Below, piece after piece: positions 60,536-64,000 of a DNA stretch of 64,000 nucleotides. A program made the position numbers and the translations under genes. The notes under the pieces were generated by a model. The model searched no databases, was not told where the DNA came from, and saw nothing but the letters and a program-made list of their open reading frames with translations. The first letter of the stretch is position 1. Every line of letters begins with the position of its first letter. This stretch comes from Flavobacterium erciyesense (GTDB taxonomy: Bacteria > Bacteroidota > Bacteroidia > Flavobacteriales > Flavobacteriaceae), in the NCBI RefSeq assembly GCF_018069925.1, contig NZ_JAGPXB010000012.1, forward strand, positions 1-64,000, given 5' to 3'.

Positions 60536-60814
60536 ATGCTAATAAACGAGAACCTTGATATACAAAAATTTGAACCTTTTACTAGAAGATCTCCAGCTTC
60601 TAAGCGTTTAACCAATGTAATTTATTTTATTGCGCGAAATATTCAATTCATCAGAATTGTTGATACAGCAAATTCAAATAATGTTATTTCTAATACATTG
60701 ACATTTGAAGAAAAGAGCAGTATTAGTGGTTTTTGCTTTAAAATGTTAGATGAAATGAGAGCTAACAAAAAAAATATTATAGATTGTTTCTTTAGTTTAA
60801 AGTCGACTATATAG
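60536..60814 (+). CDS. Hypothetical protein of 92 residues
   Basis: This ATG-started frame encodes 92 residues. A stop codon directly precedes the ATG, so the start is forced. The sequence is protein-like (RRSPASKRLTNVIYFIARNI, SSISGFCFKMLDEMRANKK) but no family is recognised. It is convergent with the nuclease-like gene, whose stop lies 22 bases away. It may be a truncated remnant of a larger gene given the decayed surroundings. Confidence 0.4.
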   Translation: MLINENLDIQKFEPFTRRSPASKRLTNVIYFIARNIQFIRIVDTANSNNVISNTLTFEEKSSISGFCFKMLDEMRANKKNIIDCFFSLKSTI

Positions 60815-60835
60815 TTTTAAAGACAACTTCAAATC

Positions 60836-62029
60836 CTATTTATCAATAATATTTAGCTTCATGTGAATATTCTCATTTTTCACAAAGGCTTCAACCCTTT
60901 CAATAAGCATTAGATTGAGGCGGTCATTACTTCCTCGCGCGTGACCTATATACTGCATAAATTCGCGTAAATCGATGACGTTAAGATATATTCTGTTTTC
61001 GGTCATTGCATTAAATATCTTATATTCTATTTCCTTCCAATCACCAAAAGGGAATAATTCAGAAACCAAAACAATGCAATGAAGAAAAGGAGCTTTGTCA
61101 AAAATAATTTCCTCCAAATGCTTATCATATATTGTTGTGTTGGCTGTGATTTTTTTCGAAGCCCCGACAAGCTGGTCAATTCCTGTGGAGATTTGCTTTT
61201 GCAGACCCTTAACCTTCTTCTCCATAGCTTTATTAGAGGGACTGTCTATGACCCCGAGTGCCTTACTTTCTATTAAAAAAATACCATTATCAGAAATTGC
61301 AAGAACATCAGTTAATTCACGATAACCTTTAGTGCGTGCAATTTGTGGATTCAAGAATAGCTTTTGTTTAAAAAGATCATCAAGAATGATTGTTACTTCT
61401 TTTTCGAGAATGCTCCCTTCATCTTTATCATCAACCGTTACATGGTTTGTTTCGTTAAATCCGATGACTGTATTTTTCATAATAATCCAGTCCTGTAGTT
61501 TTCCCTCGATTGCAATGGTTTCTATTTTGTAGACATTCTTGTGTTGACTTTCCATTTTAATACTGTGGTCAAAACAATCCAGCGAACGAGAAATTCTTTC
61601 ATCAAATTTACCGCAGTACAGACTTTCGGGATTGATTTGTAGATTTAGTACTCGGAACTGGTCGGCAATGCTGAATGAGAGCTTTGCAGTTGCAACGCAA
61701 ATGCTAAGTTCATTATGAAAATGAATGTGCGTAAAGCTACGGTTCATGATTGCAGCAAGAGAGTTATGCTCGTCGGGGAAACGTGCTGTCCCTATAACTG
61801 CAGCATAATTTATGAGATCGTCATAAATTCGTAGTCCCGAATGAAATATTGCTGGTTGATGTAAGCAGTCCTTGCCGAATAGAAATTCAATGACACAACC
61901 TTTCATTATTGATTTTATAAGAGGCGAAGTTATCTTTACCATGACCTTCGCTCCAAAATCATCATTGATAAACCAAATTGATGCAGGTTCGTGTAATAGT
62001 TCTTTGTATATCCTTTCCTCAATTGTCAT
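60836..62029 (-). CDS. Protein with PD-(D/E)XK nuclease-like motif, type I R-M neighbour
   Basis: The 397-residue protein is of no recognised named family. Near residues 205-255 it shows LEKEVTIILDDLFKQ, GYRELTDVLAIS and IFLIESKALG, reading as E..D..ExK, the restriction-endonuclease-like core found in NERD and related DNA-cleaving proteins. The N-terminal 200 residues are unassigned. It follows hsdR by 104 bases on the same strand, so it is likely an accessory of the restriction system or a separate defence gene in the same cluster. The nuclease assignment is by motif only. Confidence 0.65.
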   Translation of the reverse strand: MTIEERIYKELLHEPASIWFINDDFGAKVMVKITSPLIKSIMKGCVIEFLFGKDCLHQPAIFHSGLRIYDDLINYAAVIGTARFPDEHNSLAAIMNRSFTHIHFHNELSICVATAKLSFSIADQFRVLNLQINPESLYCGKFDERISRSLDCFDHSIKMESQHKNVYKIETIAIEGKLQDWIIMKNTVIGFNETNHVTVDDKDEGSILEKEVTIILDDLFKQKLFLNPQIARTKGYRELTDVLAISDNGIFLIESKALGVIDSPSNKAMEKKVKGLQKQISTGIDQLVGASKKITANTTIYDKHLEEIIFDKAPFLHCIVLVSELFPFGDWKEIEYKIFNAMTENRIYLNVIDLREFMQYIGHARGSNDRLNLMLIERVEAFVKNENIHMKLNIIDK

Positions 62030-62133
62030 AGTTATTGCCCCATTTTTTTATAAGATCATGATTTATGTTGAAATATACTTCGATTTATACAGCAAAAAAT
62101 TAATGCGATATGGCATTGTAATTTTGTTCGGTA

Positions 62134-64000
62134 TTACAGTCCAGATATACCATTAACAAAAGTATCTACGAAATCTAAAATTTTATTCAATATTCGGTCA
62201 CCCACTTCTTTAGATTTTAGAACGCTAGGCCTTCCGTCTATGCGAAGGTCTAAAATTTCTTTTCTTAAAGGTTCACGTTCCGTAAAAAGATAATTTTCTA
62301 TAAGTTTTTCTGTTTTTTCTTCAGAAAGGTTTTCTGTTTTTACCAAATCTTGGAGTGCTTTTTCTTGTTCTTCATTCCAGAATTTTTCAAATTCTTCGGG
62401 GATAATATCAGTATCCTCAATGTGAGGTAGACTTTCTTGAATAAATTTCTCAATCAGTTCTCTTTTACTTCTTAATGACACTTCGGTATTCAATAAGTTT
62501 GTGATCTCCTTTTCAATACTTTCTTTATCTTTTGAACTGTGTTTTAATTTAAACTTAATTAATAGTTGAATAATGTAAGTAACATTGATTGTATCGCGTC
62601 TAATCAACTCCAATTCGAAGTCAATGTCGTTTAAAATAGATGTTTTTTCTATGAAAGTACTGTTGCTAAGTTTATCTTTCAAATCCAGATACTTACTGGT
62701 GTAATCTGCAAATAGCTGTTCCTCTATTCGTAAATCATTCCAAGTAAATTCGGAATAATGACTCATTTTTTTGTGTAAGCGGATAAGTGCCCTGAATGTC
62801 AAAATAAACTGTAGCTTATCTTCTTCAGTATATAAATCATCTACTGCACTAATCTGAGGAACAATTTCTAATAATTTTTGAGTTACTTCATTGAATTTTT
62901 CTGTATAAACTTCATAAGGTTCAACAATAATTTCGTCAATTGCCTCCTTATTACTAAATAAGGCAATTGCTTCATCTGTTTTATCTTTTAGATTTCGAAA
63001 GCATACAATATTTCCCTGTGTCTTGTTTTTGTCTAATGTGCGATTGGTACGGCTAAAAGCTTGAATTAGTCCATGGTATTGTAGGTTCTTGTCAACATAC
63101 AATGTATTTAGATTTTTACTATCATAACCCGTTAAAAACATATTAGCAACTAATAAAATATCCGTTTCATGTTTAGGATGTTTTGATTTTCTGGCAACAG
63201 CATTATAATAATTATAAAAGCCTTCACTATCCTTGATATTTTCTGCCATTCCAAATAGTTCGTTGAAATCTTGCACATAGGTTTCCAATAATTCTCTGCG
63301 ATGTGGTTTGAAACCATACTGTTCTTGGGGCTCAGCAGCCATATTCAGTCGACTGGATAATTGATCCTCTATCTCTTCCTCGTTTTGGGCATAACTAAAA
63401 ATAGTTGCTATTTTTAAATTATGTTCACCATTCAGTTTCTTATGCTTAAAAATTTCGTAGTACTCAATAACGGCATCAATATCTTGAACACACATCATCG
63501 CACAGAATTTTTTTGATTGTGTTTTCTGATCGTGGTGTTGAATGATATAATCAACTATCGCTTCTTTACGTTCAGGAGCTTCAAAAACTTCAGCTTCATT
63601 AATTTTTTCAACTTTCAAATCAATTATATTATCTTTTTTCTTGAAAGTTTGAATATATTCAATTGAGAATCTTAAAACATTTTCATCTCTAATAGCATCT
63701 GTAATTACATATTTGTGAAGGCATTTGCCAAATAAGCTAGCTGTGGTTTTTTCTCCATTGGCATTCTCAGCTAAAATTGGTGTACCTGTAAAGCCAAATA
63801 ATTGAATATTTTCAAAATAGCTAACAATATTTTGGTGCGTATCACCAAATTGTGAACGATGACATTCATCAAATATAAATACCATTCTTTCGTTCTTAAG
63901 GCCTTTCATTTTAGCTAAATTCCGCCCTGAAATAGCATTATTAAGCTTTTGAATCGTTGTAACAATAATTTTTGCATTCGGATCATTGAATTTCCTGATA
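62134..64000 (-). CDS. hsdR: Type I restriction endonuclease subunit R (HsdR), N-terminus beyond the window
   Basis: This is the C-terminal part of the large translocase/nuclease subunit of a type I restriction-modification enzyme. The frame is open to the window's last base, so the N-terminal nuclease domain lies outside. Visible helicase motifs are VTTIQKL (Ic-like), VFIFDECHRSQFG (motif II, DEAD/H), LFGFTGTP (motif III) and IQAFSRTNRTLDKNK (motif VI). The 622 residues seen include the RecA-like core and the helical C-terminal domain. The hsdM and hsdS genes should lie upstream of the window's right edge. The nuclease-like gene follows it. Confidence 0.94.
   Translation of the reverse strand, partial: IRKFNDPNAKIIVTTIQKLNNAISGRNLAKMKGLKNERMVFIFDECHRSQFGDTHQNIVSYFENIQLFGFTGTPILAENANGEKTTASLFGKCLHKYVITDAIRDENVLRFSIEYIQTFKKKDNIIDLKVEKINEAEVFEAPERKEAIVDYIIQHHDQKTQSKKFCAMMCVQDIDAVIEYYEIFKHKKLNGEHNLKIATIFSYAQNEEEIEDQLSSRLNMAAEPQEQYGFKPHRRELLETYVQDFNELFGMAENIKDSEGFYNYYNAVARKSKHPKHETDILLVANMFLTGYDSKNLNTLYVDKNLQYHGLIQAFSRTNRTLDKNKTQGNIVCFRNLKDKTDEAIALFSNKEAIDEIIVEPYEVYTEKFNEVTQKLLEIVPQISAVDDLYTEEDKLQFILTFRALIRLHKKMSHYSEFTWNDLRIEEQLFADYTSKYLDLKDKLSNSTFIEKTSILNDIDFELELIRRDTINVTYIIQLLIKFKLKHSSKDKESIEKEITNLLNTEVSLRSKRELIEKFIQESLPHIEDTDIIPEEFEKFWNEEQEKALQDLVKTENLSEEKTEKLIENYLFTEREPLRKEILDLRIDGRPSVLKSKEVGDRILNKILDFVDTFVNGISGL

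Overview
The window is AT-rich chromosomal DNA of a Flavobacteriia member, most likely Flavobacterium or a close relative. The evidence is the type IX secretion / gliding set (porV, porU, gldJ), a SusC/SusD polysaccharide locus, many Bacteroidota lipoproteins and secreted proteins, and promoters with the Bacteroidota -7 element (TAnnTTTG). No rRNA or complete tRNA gene, CRISPR array, transposase or integrase was seen.

Layout. (1) 1-8.7 kb: purK-purE (purine synthesis), a RelE/ParE-type toxin-antitoxin pair, an M3 oligopeptidase, a lipoprotein, then a GbsR/MarR-type regulator followed by a DUF2071 protein, a small membrane protein, an SRPBCC protein and a UbiA-like membrane protein. The regulator and the DUF2071 gene each carry the same palindrome upstream, AACTTTCA-N8-TGAAAGTT. 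(2) 8.8-22.4 kb: gcvP, a KAS III-like ketosynthase, a methyltransferase-like protein, a family 2 glycosyltransferase, an MlaE/MlaF-type lipid ABC transporter pair, a SprT-like protein, an SDR, a GNAT, and a minus-strand run of DinB, NRDE, ATP-grasp, LysE-type and M28 peptidase genes. (3) 22.7-34.4 kb: pdhC-pdhA, cdd, porV-porU on the minus strand, divergent from gldJ-murF. (4) 34.4-46.4 kb: a polysaccharide utilisation locus with a membrane-anchored propeller/LuxR regulator divergent from susC-susD, an endonuclease/exonuclease/phosphatase-fold protein and two GH30 glycosidases. The likely substrate is a beta-glucan, possibly beta-1,6-linked. (5) 46.5-48 kb: a small unknown gene, probably frameshifted, and a NUDIX-fold transcription regulator with an eroded catalytic box.

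(6) 48.1-60 kb is accessory metal-resistance DNA, almost all on the minus strand. A chromate operon encodes a ChrB-domain/AraC fusion regulator, a beta-barrel protein, the ChrA transporter and an exported superoxide dismutase. A heavy-metal RND operon follows: three His-rich secreted proteins, a HupE/UreJ-like protein, a membrane-anchored protein, a CzcA-type pump fused to its TolC-like outer-membrane factor, and the periplasmic adaptor. (7) 60-64 kb: a decayed spacer, a protein with a PD-(D/E)XK nuclease-like motif, and the C-terminal two thirds or so of a type I restriction HsdR subunit running off the right edge, so probably the start of a defence island.

The most unusual items are the ChrB-AraC one-component regulator, the RND pump-TolC fusion that keeps an internal signal peptide, the nuclease-like protein beside HsdR, the paired GbsR operators, and the exact 16-bp direct repeats spaced 33 bp apart in front of susC. 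Start codons were corrected where the longest open frame ran into a terminator or lacked a signal peptide (cdd, murF, porU, and the His-rich gene at 59.6-60.0 kb).
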